In this document: positions 1 through 6,086 of the stretch, one piece after another
Layout of the letters: every line of letters begins with the position of its first letter
Position numbering within the stretch: the first letter of the stretch is position 1
Source of the DNA: Fimbriimonadaceae bacterium
GTDB taxonomy: Bacteria > Armatimonadota > Fimbriimonadia > Fimbriimonadales > Fimbriimonadaceae
DNA length: 7,151 nt
NCBI GenBank assembly: GCA_020849075.1
Contig: JADLGZ010000011.1
Coordinates: forward strand, 1-7,151
Direction: 5' to 3'
Notes under the pieces: generated by a model
Database searches by the model: none
What the model saw: the letters and a program-made list of their open reading frames with translations, nothing else
Told to the model about the DNA's origin: nothing
Program-made: the position numbers and the translations under genes

Positions 1-53
1 GGCTTTTTGTTGAACCGCGAAAACCGAAATCTCGAATCCAGAGAAACAAGAAT
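1..53 (+). promoter_or_regulatory. fusA leader, possible weak promoter and end of an upstream terminator
   Basis: The first bases (GGC then five T) look like the tail of an intrinsic terminator whose hairpin lies outside the window; the fusA terminator at 2215-2246 has a similar tail (five T, then GTTG). A weak promoter can be drawn: TTGAAC at 10-15, 16 bases, then TCGAAT at 32-37 (4 of 6 matches to the -10 consensus). It would leave a leader of only about 10 bases. No good Shine-Dalgarno is visible; AGAG at 41-44 is the only purine-rich candidate. fusA may instead be read from further upstream. Confidence 0.25.
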
Positions 54-2189
54 ATGCCCCGCTCGCACCCTCTAGAACTGCTCCGAAACATTGGCATCGC
101 TGCGCACATCGACGCCGGTAAGACCACCACGACCGAGCGCATCCTTTTTTACACCGGCAAGTCCCACAAGATTGGGGAAGTGCACGATGGCGCCGCCACG
201 ATGGACTGGATGGAGCAAGAGCAAGAGCGCGGTATCACCATTACTTCGGCTGCGACCTCGTGCTTCTGGTCGGGCAGCAAGAAGGATAAGCCCGAGCACA
301 AGATCAACATTATTGACACTCCCGGCCACGTGGACTTCACCGTGGAAGTGGAGCGCTCGCTGCGCGTTTTGGACGGCCTTGTTGCCGTTTACTGCGCCGT
401 GGGTGGCGTTCAGCCGCAGTCTGAAACCGTTTGGCGTCAGGCAAACAAGTACAAGGTTCCTCGTATTGCTTACATCAACAAGATGGATCGCCTCGGCGCG
501 GACTTCTTTACGGTCGTTCAACGCATGCGCGAGCGATTGGGCGCCAACGCGGCCCCGATCCAGATTCCGATCGGTGCGGAAAGCAACTATAAGGGTTACA
601 TTGACCTCATTTCGATGAAGGCTGCCCTCTATGACACCGACGATGACACAGGCAAAACCTTCAAGGAGACCGAGATTCCCGCTGACATGACGGACCTTGC
701 CGCCGAATGGCGCGAGAAGATGCTGGAATCCATCGCCGACTACGATGAATCCATCATGGAGCGGTTCCTTGAAGGCGAAGAGATCAGCGAGGCGGACATC
801 CGCAAGGCCCTCCGCGAAGGCACTTTGGCCAACAAGATCGTGCCTTGCATCTCGGGTTCGTCGTTCAAGAACAAGGGCGTGCAGGCGATGGTGGACTGCG
901 TGATTGACTTCTTGCCGTCACCGCTCGATGTGGAAGCCGCCAAGGGCGTTGATCCGCACACCGATAAGGACTTGGAGCGAACCGCGAGCGACAAGGAGCC
1001 CTTCACGGCACTTGCGTTCAAGATCATGAGCGATAAGTTTGTCGGTCGTCTCACGTTCATCCGCGTTTACTCGGGCACCCTCAGGAAGGGAACTCCGGTT
1101 TCGGTGAGCTTCCGCGATCCGGTCACCAATGACTTTCGCGTTCGAACCGAGCGCGTGGGCCGTATTCTCGAAATGCACGCCAACGATCGAAAGGACATTG
1201 ACGAAGTTTATGCTGGCGAAATCGTTGGCGTGATCGGTGTGAGTGACGTTCGCACCGGATACACCCTCGCGACCGAAGATGACCCGATTTCGCTGGAATC
1301 CATCAAATTCCCCGAGCCAGTAATTCAGATCGCGATCGAGCCGAAGAGCCGAGCTGACCAAGAAAAGTTGGGCACCAGCCTTCAGCGCCTTGCCGAAGAA
1401 GATCCGACCTTCCGCGTGTTTACCGACGCAGATTCAGGCCAGACCATCATCAGCGGGATGGGCGAGCTTCATCTTGAAATCATTGTTGACCGCCTCAATC
1501 GAGAGTTTGGGGTGCAGGCCAATCAGGGCAAGCCTCAGGTTGCCTACCGCGAAACGGTGAAGCAAAAGAGCAAGGCGACCGGAAAGTTTGTCCGCCAGAC
1601 GGGTGGTTCAGGCCAATACGGTCACTGCGATATTGAACTTGAGCCGCTCGAAGCCGGTCAAGGCTTCGTGTTCGAGAACAAGACCGTCGGTGGTTCGATT
1701 CCTAAGGAATACATCCCGGCGGTTGAAAAGGGCGTGCGCGAGGCTTTGCTGAGCGGCGTGCTTGCGGGCTATCCGGTGGTTGATGTGAAGGTCGCAGTCG
1801 TTCATGGTAGCTACCACGAAGTGGACTCGAACGAAAACGCGTTCAAGCAAGCGGGCATTCTCGCCTTCAAGGAAGCGATGAAGCAAGCGAGGCCGGTAAT
1901 CAAGGAGCCGATCATGCACGTGGAGGTCACGACCCCAGAGCAAAACGTCGGCGACGTGATCGGTGACCTCAACAAGCGACGAGGCCGTATCGAAGGCCAA
2001 GAAGCGGTCATGGGCGGCACGGTTGTGATCAACTCCCAAGTTCCGCTCAGTGAAATGTTCGGATACGTCACGACGCTACGCTCGCTCACCCAGGGTCGCG
2101 CGACTCCGAACGTGACGCCTTCGCACTACGAAGAAGTCCCGAATAACATCGCGACAGAAATCATCGCCAAGGCCCAAGCCGGACGCTAA
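54..2189 (+). CDS. fusA: Elongation factor G (EF-G)
   Basis: Cytoplasmic translational GTPase that drives tRNA-mRNA translocation on the ribosome and helps split ribosomes during recycling. The 711-residue product is full length for bacterial EF-G. The GTPase motifs are all present: G1 AHIDAGKT (17-24), switch I RGITI (59-63), G3 DTPGH (88-92) and G4 NKMD (142-145). Domain IV carries SGQYGH and the tip loop HGSYHEVDSNENAF; His588 in this loop matches the conserved domain IV histidine (His583 in E. coli). The start at 54 gives the normal EF-G N-terminus, with the G1 motif about 17 residues in. The gene ends in TAA and is followed within 30 bases by an intrinsic terminator, so it is not co-transcribed with tuf, which lies about 4.8 kb downstream. 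A short Ser/Gly/Lys-rich stretch between switch I and G3 (about 73-83) is a minor variation. Nothing suggests a broken or divergent paralogue. Confidence 0.99.
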   Translation: MPRSHPLELLRNIGIAAHIDAGKTTTTERILFYTGKSHKIGEVHDGAATMDWMEQEQERGITITSAATSCFWSGSKKDKPEHKINIIDTPGHVDFTVEVERSLRVLDGLVAVYCAVGGVQPQSETVWRQANKYKVPRIAYINKMDRLGADFFTVVQRMRERLGANAAPIQIPIGAESNYKGYIDLISMKAALYDTDDDTGKTFKETEIPADMTDLAAEWREKMLESIADYDESIMERFLEGEEISEADIRKALREGTLANKIVPCISGSSFKNKGVQAMVDCVIDFLPSPLDVEAAKGVDPHTDKDLERTASDKEPFTALAFKIMSDKFVGRLTFIRVYSGTLRKGTPVSVSFRDPVTNDFRVRTERVGRILEMHANDRKDIDEVYAGEIVGVIGVSDVRTGYTLATEDDPISLESIKFPEPVIQIAIEPKSRADQEKLGTSLQRLAEEDPTFRVFTDADSGQTIISGMGELHLEIIVDRLNREFGVQANQGKPQVAYRETVKQKSKATGKFVRQTGGSGQYGHCDIELEPLEAGQGFVFENKTVGGSIPKEYIPAVEKGVREALLSGVLAGYPVVDVKVAVVHGSYHEVDSNENAFKQAGILAFKEAMKQARPVIKEPIMHVEVTTPEQNVGDVIGDLNKRRGRIEGQEAVMGGTVVINSQVPLSEMFGYVTTLRSLTQGRATPNVTPSHYEEVPNNIATEIIAKAQAGR

Positions 2190-2194
2190 ATACC

Positions 2195-2246
2195 GCAAGC
2201 TTTCGCTTGCATCAGGGGCTCCCTCGCAGGATGGAGCCCCCTTTTT
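2195..2246 (+). terminator. Intrinsic terminator after fusA (two hairpins)
   Basis: A perfect 8-bp stem, GGGGCTCC (2215-2222) with GGAGCCCC (2233-2240) around a 10-base loop, is followed by C and five T (2242-2246). This is a classic rho-independent terminator. Just before it is a second perfect 6-bp hairpin, GCAAGC (2195-2200) with GCTTGC (2205-2210) and loop TTTC, without its own T run. It may protect the mRNA end or slow polymerase. The pair cuts fusA off from the downstream genes. Confidence 0.92.
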
Positions 2247-2276
2247 GTTGTTGATATGGATAAAATGGGCGCAATC

Positions 2277-2792
2277 ATGAGTACCGATCAAATCGAAACC
2301 ACAGACACCCCCGGCCCGACCAAGCCCCAAAAGGAGCATGAATGGCTCCAGCAACTCGTGGGCGAGTGGAACGTCACCAGCGAAATGATGATGCCCGATG
2401 GCAGCAAAGCCACCGGCACCGGTCACGAGTCTTGCAAGAGCCTCAATGGCCTCTGGGCATACACGGAAGGGAAGGGCACTATGCCCGACGGCGGCCAGAT
2501 GAACTACTACTTTGGCATCGGCTACGATGTCACCTTCAACAAGTACGCCGGCTTTTGGATTGCCGACGTTTCCTCGCACCTGTGGAAGTACGATGGCGAG
2601 ATGAGTGCCGACGGCAAGAAACTCACCCTCAGTTGCGTAGGCCCGAATATGATGGGTGGCGATAGCCTAACCGCCAATTTTCGCGATGTAATTGAGATCA
2701 TTGACGCCAACACTCGAACTCTTACGGCCTACGGCGAAGATTCCGAGGGCAATTGGATCGAGTTCATGAAAGCGACGCTGACTCGGGCGTAA
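2277..2792 (+). CDS. DUF1579 family protein
   Basis: A soluble 171-residue protein of the DUF1579 family, whose biochemical role is unknown. The family signature is clear: an N-terminal EHEWLQQLVGEW (20-31), then a predicted beta-rich, lipocalin-like body with GIGYDVTFNKYAGFWIADVS (80-99), and a C-terminal strand ending EFMKATLTRA. No signal peptide or membrane segment is visible, and residues 1-17 look like a disordered Thr/Pro-rich leader. The ATG at 2277 is chosen because it removes an unconvincing N-terminal extension. In-frame ATGs at 2256 and 2265 are possible, and none of the three has a strong Shine-Dalgarno. TAAAAT at 2261-2266 resembles a -10 box but has no -35 partner. The gene starts just after the fusA terminator and converges on the next gene, so it is probably a single-gene unit. 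Confidence 0.85.
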   Translation: MSTDQIETTDTPGPTKPQKEHEWLQQLVGEWNVTSEMMMPDGSKATGTGHESCKSLNGLWAYTEGKGTMPDGGQMNYYFGIGYDVTFNKYAGFWIADVSSHLWKYDGEMSADGKKLTLSCVGPNMMGGDSLTANFRDVIEIIDANTRTLTAYGEDSEGNWIEFMKATLTRA

Positions 2793-2794
2793 CG

Positions 2795-2820
2795 AAAAGA
2801 GCTCCCTCACAAGAGGGAGC
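2795..2820. terminator. Shared hairpin between convergent genes
   Basis: A perfect 8-bp stem, GCTCCCTC (2801-2808) with GAGGGAGC (2813-2820), has an ACAA loop (TTGT on the other strand). Read on the minus strand it is followed by TCTTTT, which suits termination of the minus-strand gene ending at 2845. Read on the plus strand the following bases (CTCATT) are a poor T tract, so it would be a weaker stop for the DUF1579 gene ending at 2792. It lies between the two stop codons. Confidence 0.75.
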
Positions 2821-2827
2821 CTCATTC

Positions 2828-2841
2828 GTACCTCGTACCTC
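2828..2841. repeat. Two copies of a heptamer (GTACCTC)
   Basis: GTACCTC occurs twice in direct tandem, 3 bases past the stop of the minus-strand gene. By itself this is minor. It is listed because the unit is again seven bases long, like the larger arrays that flank the paralogous gene at 6087-6728. Confidence 0.5.
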
Positions 2842-2844
2842 GAC

Positions 2845-3486
2845 TTAGGCCGCGATTTGCAGCGAGAACGACTGGCCGCCTGTCCAAACCGAGATCGGGT
2901 TGGTTGGCGTCGCGCTCATGCCATCGCGCTTGGCGATGATACGGAACCATTGCGTGGTGCCCGGCGTGCCTTGCGTGCTGAACTTCGTCTTCGTCGTCGC
3001 GTCGAGCATGGTCCATGGACCGCTGCCGTCTTCGGCGGCTTCGATGCTGAAGATCGTGCCCGAGGTGTTGCCGTTTCGCTTCCACTTCAGGGTGATCACG
3101 CTCTCGTTGTTCAGCGAAGCGGTGACGTCGGTTGGGGTCGTCGGCGCCGTGTGTTGGCCCGGGGTGTTATGGGGTGGCAACATGAGCTCGTTCAAGAGTT
3201 CGTCGCTGATGTTCTCATCCGCGCGCCAAATCTTGGCCCACGAGGACACGTTGGCCCGCGCCAGGCGCTTGGCCGTGTTCTTTGCCGTGGTGGCCGCCTT
3301 GCTGGCCGCCTTCGCCGTGTCTGCTGCCGCCAGCGCAGTGCTGAAAGCAGAATATAGGGTGGTCATGGTTTGGAGTGCTGCCGCATCCAAGCCTAGTGCA
3401 GCGTCGTTTGCTTCGGCAGTTTCCTTAAAGCTTTGCAATTGCGAGTTCAAGGGGCCGTCAGCGGTAGTTTGTGTGATATAGGGCAT
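2845..3486 (-). CDS. Helical plus fibronectin-III-like protein, paralogue A
   Basis: A 213-residue protein with no assigned function. Residues 12-86 are strongly helical and Ala/Lys/Thr-rich (LGL at 31-33, then an Ala-rich run at about 50-75). The WRAD motif (87-90) and a short helix ISDELLNELM follow, then a Pro/Thr linker (103-119). The C-terminal domain (about 120-205) has fibronectin-III-like features: LKW (133-135), GNTSGTIFSIEAA, GPW (156-158) and WFRIIAKRDG (180-189). There is no signal peptide or membrane segment. From memory, this architecture recurs in many environmental bacteria, often in several copies; I cannot verify that here. The start is supported by AGAGGT six bases upstream of the ATG and by the matching start of the paralogue at 6087. 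GC is high: sampled 60-base blocks at 2941 and 3241 give 63% and 70%. An adhesion, scaffold or packaging role would be speculation. Confidence 0.85.
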   Translation of the reverse strand: MPYITQTTADGPLNSQLQSFKETAEANDAALGLDAAALQTMTTLYSAFSTALAAADTAKAASKAATTAKNTAKRLARANVSSWAKIWRADENISDELLNELMLPPHNTPGQHTAPTTPTDVTASLNNESVITLKWKRNGNTSGTIFSIEAAEDGSGPWTMLDATTKTKFSTQGTPGTTQWFRIIAKRDGMSATPTNPISVWTGGQSFSLQIAA

Positions 3487-3492
3487 TGCTTT

Positions 3493-3498
3493 ACCTCT
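3493..3498 (-). promoter_or_regulatory. Shine-Dalgarno of paralogue A
   Basis: AGAGGT on the minus strand sits six bases before the ATG at 3486. It fixes the start of this gene and rules out upstream in-frame extension. Confidence 0.65.
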
Positions 3499-3616
3499 AT
3501 CAATTTTTCCGCACGATCGCGGATGTTAGATTTATCGGAGGCCCGGCCAGAAATGCTTAGGGTGGGGCTGTGATTGCCGGGGGCCCACCTTGGGGGGTCG
3601 GGGTGACGAGATAGGC
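3499..3616. other. Intergenic stretch upstream of paralogue A
   Basis: This is a GC-rich gap with G runs (for example at 3579-3583 and 3592-3597). On the minus strand GATAAA (about 3532-3537) could be a -10 box, but I find no acceptable -35 at 16-18 bases. A small ORF reads across here in the minus direction (3447-3701), but it overlaps the start of paralogue A and has no family signature. Apart from the adjoining inverted repeat, I see nothing supportable. Confidence 0.4.
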
Positions 3617-3806
3617 GGGTGCCATGGCTAGCGGGTCGGAGGAAGACCGTGCTTTTGTCGAACGGTAACTTAGACCCGATAGCCGTGCGGCTTGCCATCA
3701 CGCCCTGGGTGATCTCTGACTGCTCATGGAAACCACACGGCTATCGCGTCGCGACGTAGCTCGGATGGAGAAGTGACCGGGGGGCGACACGCTAGCCATG
3801 GCACCC
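3617..3806 (-). repeat. 190-bp nested inverted-repeat element (possible structured RNA or palindromic mobile repeat)
   Basis: Outer arms 3617-3638 and 3785-3806 are inverted copies, 21 of 22 positions pairing, including 17 consecutive perfect pairs that begin GGGTGCCATGG. Inner arms 3673-3690 and 3733-3750 pair at 16 of 18 positions. At the tip, ATCAC (3697-3701) pairs with GTGAT (3709-3713). The two internal strands between outer and inner stems are each 34 bases, and the left one holds a further small hairpin (3646-3650 with 3662-3666). One inner mismatch (3688/3735) becomes a G-U pair only if the minus strand is transcribed, which is also the sense of both neighbouring genes. The element begins 2 bases after the stop of the SEC-C gene and has no T run on that side, so it is not a normal intrinsic terminator. 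It matches no RNA family I recognise. Confidence 0.7.
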
Positions 3807-3808
3807 AT

Positions 3809-5728
3809 TCAAAGATTCACCCGAGCCACCCAAAGTGGGCTCCCCGATAACTGCGTGGTGCCAGAGGTTCGCTTTGGCTGTGGCCCCTCTTTCTTCTGGC
3901 AGCAATTTTTGTACATCCTCCCGGAGCCGCAGGCGCAACGTTTTTTCGCCGCTCTTTGCCGGCGTTCGACTTCTGCCCTGAATTCAGTCGGCAATCTCTC
4001 CTCAAGTGCCTGGATCACCGCCGACTGATCATATGTGGCTTTTGGTCCCCCCCGCTGTTCGGCCTCAATCTTATCAAAGACGTCTGCTTCATCAATGCTA
4101 AGGAACACTGCCCCTTTGGCTCGGACCAACTGCTCTAGTGTCCCACGGTTAATAAACCACCCGCAATAGGTCATCTCGTCCTCTGACCTAACGCGAGGAT
4201 AGAGCTGCTGGCGTTCGAAAACAAACCGATAAAATTCTTCACGTCCCCATCCCCGGTGCAGGAGAGCGTCGACAAAACCCTCCATGTCCATCAAGTTTGG
4301 AGCCCACGGGTGAGGCCCGCCCTCTTCACGAACTAGGAGGTCTAGGCAGGTCGCAAGGTAGCCCCAGTCCTCGGCAGTCAAACAAATTGAGTGAATATGC
4401 GAGAACTCGGCCGCCGAGAGAACTGCCTGCACCTCTCCTTTTTTAGAGTAAAGAGGGACGTCAATGCCCGCCCTGATCTTGGAGCTTACTCGCTCGGCCT
4501 GATTGTAGGCCTTCTGAATGCCTTTGTCTCCACTAAAGTCGCTTGTCAGTCGCTCATAACCTTCTAGCACGTCCCGGAATGGGGGGCGCAAGGTGCTTGC
4601 CTTCGCTTCTAAGACCAATAAGTACGGAGGGTCCGAAACGATTAAGTCATGCTCAAACTGTGAGTCCGGTGAGTCATACAAGCTTTGATAAATCTGCGCG
4701 TCGGGAAGAATGCTTGCGATAATCGTTGCCGCTTCAGATTCTAGAGTCCGGTCTCGGTTCTTGAAGTACTTAGCTGAAACCGGACTAGTGCGCATTTGAT
4801 CGTCAAGCGCAGCCACGGCCGCGTGAGCAAGCTGATTAAAGACCGCAGCTGCCGCGACGTCGTCATCCAGCTGAACAAGCGGTTTGGTGAAAAGAATGTT
4901 TGTGTCGTCTGGATGAACAAGATGCAATGTCCTCCCGCGCACACATGTAAAGAAGGACCAAAAGGAATCAATCTTACTTTGGTCAAAGTGTGCGAGGAGG
5001 GCCGACTTGCTAATGTGATTCCAGCTGAAAACGCTGGCCCCGTAGTGCTGCTCTATCACCTCTAGCTGTTTGGTGAGGGCTTCCGAATCGGAGGTCGGAC
5101 TTGTTCCGAGTTTCTTCATCTGCGCTTGCAGATTTTTTTTCGCTTCGACAAGTAGCTGCAGCTCGTCGACCTTTGATTGTAGCTGGTTCCCAATAACGGA
5201 AATAAACGAACGAATCTCGGTAGCTGACAATCCGATGGAATTCTCAAGGTATTCGTCAAATGGGGAGAACTGCAGGTCCAATTTCTTCATAACCTGCTCG
5301 TGGGTGCCTGAAATACGGGGCGTATTGATGTAGTCCAGGATTACGGCCATTCCGATTTGGGTCTTAGCCAGCTTCGCCAATCGCTCGGGCTCCGCCCCAT
5401 CGATTTCTTGAAAAAATTGAGCGACGTAGTAGTCAAAAATTTCTTCAACCCTATTGAAGAGCTGTTGCATCTCACTCTTCCCCAAATCCCGTCCAATCCG
5501 GGGTTCGGGGGAATTCAGTAACATGCCCAGTAGATAAGTCGTTTGCTTTAGCGGTGATGTCAGGCCGAACTCTTCATGGATCTCATTAACACCCATGAAG
5601 AGCCACAATGTTCCGAGGACTCGTAGCATCGCATCACTCGAGAAGTGCGACAGTTCAGTCTCGAATTCTGAGATTAAAGCTCGGAGCTCATCATAAGATT
5701 TGGGATCAAGCTTGCTTCCAATGCGCAT
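3809..5728 (-). CDS. Predicted PD-(D/E)XK nuclease-like protein with C-terminal SEC-C zinc motif
   Basis: With the ATG at 5728 the product is 639 residues. The N-terminal half (1-290) is mostly helical, with a likely coiled coil at about 180-207, and I do not recognise it. Residues 330-415 look like a PD-(D/E)XK fold: a Glu-containing helix (TLESEAATIIASIL), then HDLIVSD with Asp361, then LLVLEAKAS with Glu374 and Lys376, then AYNQAERV. The C-terminus has a SEC-C motif, CACGSGRMYKNCC, with Cys598, 600, 609 and 610 as expected zinc ligands. DNA or RNA cleavage is inferred from motifs only. The frame stays open to 6088, but the extra 120 residues look non-coding and run into the divergent gene. 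GTG at 5788 is an alternative start, and neither start has a well-spaced Shine-Dalgarno. Sampled GC is about 47%, below both neighbours, suggesting transfer. A defence role is possible but unproven. Confidence 0.8.
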   Translation of the reverse strand: MRIGSKLDPKSYDELRALISEFETELSHFSSDAMLRVLGTLWLFMGVNEIHEEFGLTSPLKQTTYLLGMLLNSPEPRIGRDLGKSEMQQLFNRVEEIFDYYVAQFFQEIDGAEPERLAKLAKTQIGMAVILDYINTPRISGTHEQVMKKLDLQFSPFDEYLENSIGLSATEIRSFISVIGNQLQSKVDELQLLVEAKKNLQAQMKKLGTSPTSDSEALTKQLEVIEQHYGASVFSWNHISKSALLAHFDQSKIDSFWSFFTCVRGRTLHLVHPDDTNILFTKPLVQLDDDVAAAAVFNQLAHAAVAALDDQMRTSPVSAKYFKNRDRTLESEAATIIASILPDAQIYQSLYDSPDSQFEHDLIVSDPPYLLVLEAKASTLRPPFRDVLEGYERLTSDFSGDKGIQKAYNQAERVSSKIRAGIDVPLYSKKGEVQAVLSAAEFSHIHSICLTAEDWGYLATCLDLLVREEGGPHPWAPNLMDMEGFVDALLHRGWGREEFYRFVFERQQLYPRVRSEDEMTYCGWFINRGTLEQLVRAKGAVFLSIDEADVFDKIEAEQRGGPKATYDQSAVIQALEERLPTEFRAEVERRQRAAKKRCACGSGRMYKNCCQKKEGPQPKRTSGTTQLSGSPLWVARVNL

Positions 5729-6086
5729 CTCGCCGACTAGGATATCTAAATTCTGGGCAGCACAACCATTGAATCGCCGTAAGTACACCCGCCTTGCATG
5801 CGAACTCGATGGTACTCCCGTGCCGGGATATGCTGCGAGCCGGTCGGTTGCTGGGGCCAAGAGGTTGGCAGGTTTCGCTTCATCGTCATCCTTTTCGCAA
5901 CAGTGGCGGGGTGATTGCGAGACTTGTCCGTAAGACCGTGTGAGGCGGCTGGGCAATCCACCCAAACGATCGGTACACGGTGTCGAGATATTGGTCGACT
6001 TTGAAAGTTTGGCGTTATTTGAACCTAGGCTCGGGTCTCGGGTCTCGTTTCTCGGGTTTCGGGGAGAGGAAGCCGACAATGAAACC
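5729..6086. other. Divergent intergenic region between SEC-C gene and paralogue B
   Basis: This gap must hold the promoters of both outward-reading genes. On the plus strand TTGAAA at 6001-6006 is a perfect -35-like hexamer except for its fifth base, but the sequence 17-19 bases on (CCTAGG/TAGGCT) is a poor -10. On the minus strand I find no convincing pair. Small ORFs here (for example minus 5746-5961) have no family signature. The right end is occupied by heptamer repeats (6026-6067). If the SEC-C gene starts at GTG 5788, the gap is 60 bases shorter. Confidence 0.5.
6026..6067. repeat. Heptamer repeat tract upstream of paralogue B (six units)
   Basis: Six consecutive seven-base units read TAGGCTC, GGGTCTC, GGGTCTC, GTTTCTC, GGGTTTC, GGGGAGA. 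The GGGTCTC pair recurs at 6704-6717, inside the last codons of the same gene, so the gene is bracketed by the same repeat. The tract lies in the presumed mRNA leader, 19 bases before the start codon. Confidence 0.75.

Noticed and set aside
72..2579. Long open frames antisense to fusA (for example 72-521, 918-1361, 1608-2039) and 2076-2579
   Set aside because: They lie opposite clear coding sequence, lack family motifs and ribosome sites, and are usual by-products of biased codon use.
2857..3481. Plus-strand open frames opposite paralogue A (2857-3357 and 2900-3481)
   Set aside because: The minus-strand reading has a close paralogue at 6087-6728, a Shine-Dalgarno and domain-like features; the plus-strand readings are Arg/Ala-rich shadow translations.
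3447..3701. 84-residue minus-strand frame over the gap and into the inverted repeat
   Set aside because: It overlaps the start of paralogue A, crosses the palindromic arms, and its translation has no protein-like pattern.
3617..3806. The inverted repeat as RNase P RNA, SRP RNA or 6S RNA
   Set aside because: GGAGGAAG near 3638 faintly recalls conserved RNase P and SRP segments, but the remaining conserved core sequences are absent. Resemblance to 6S RNA is in overall shape only.
3617..3806. The inverted repeat as an insertion sequence or MITE with target duplication
   Set aside because: The bases just outside the arms (ATAGGC and ATTCAA) show no convincing direct duplication, and no transposase is present. 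A degenerate or duplication-free mobile repeat is not excluded.
5940..6086. N-terminal extension of paralogue B from 5940
   Set aside because: Paralogue A starts at the residue equivalent to 6087, and the extension translates the heptamer repeats.
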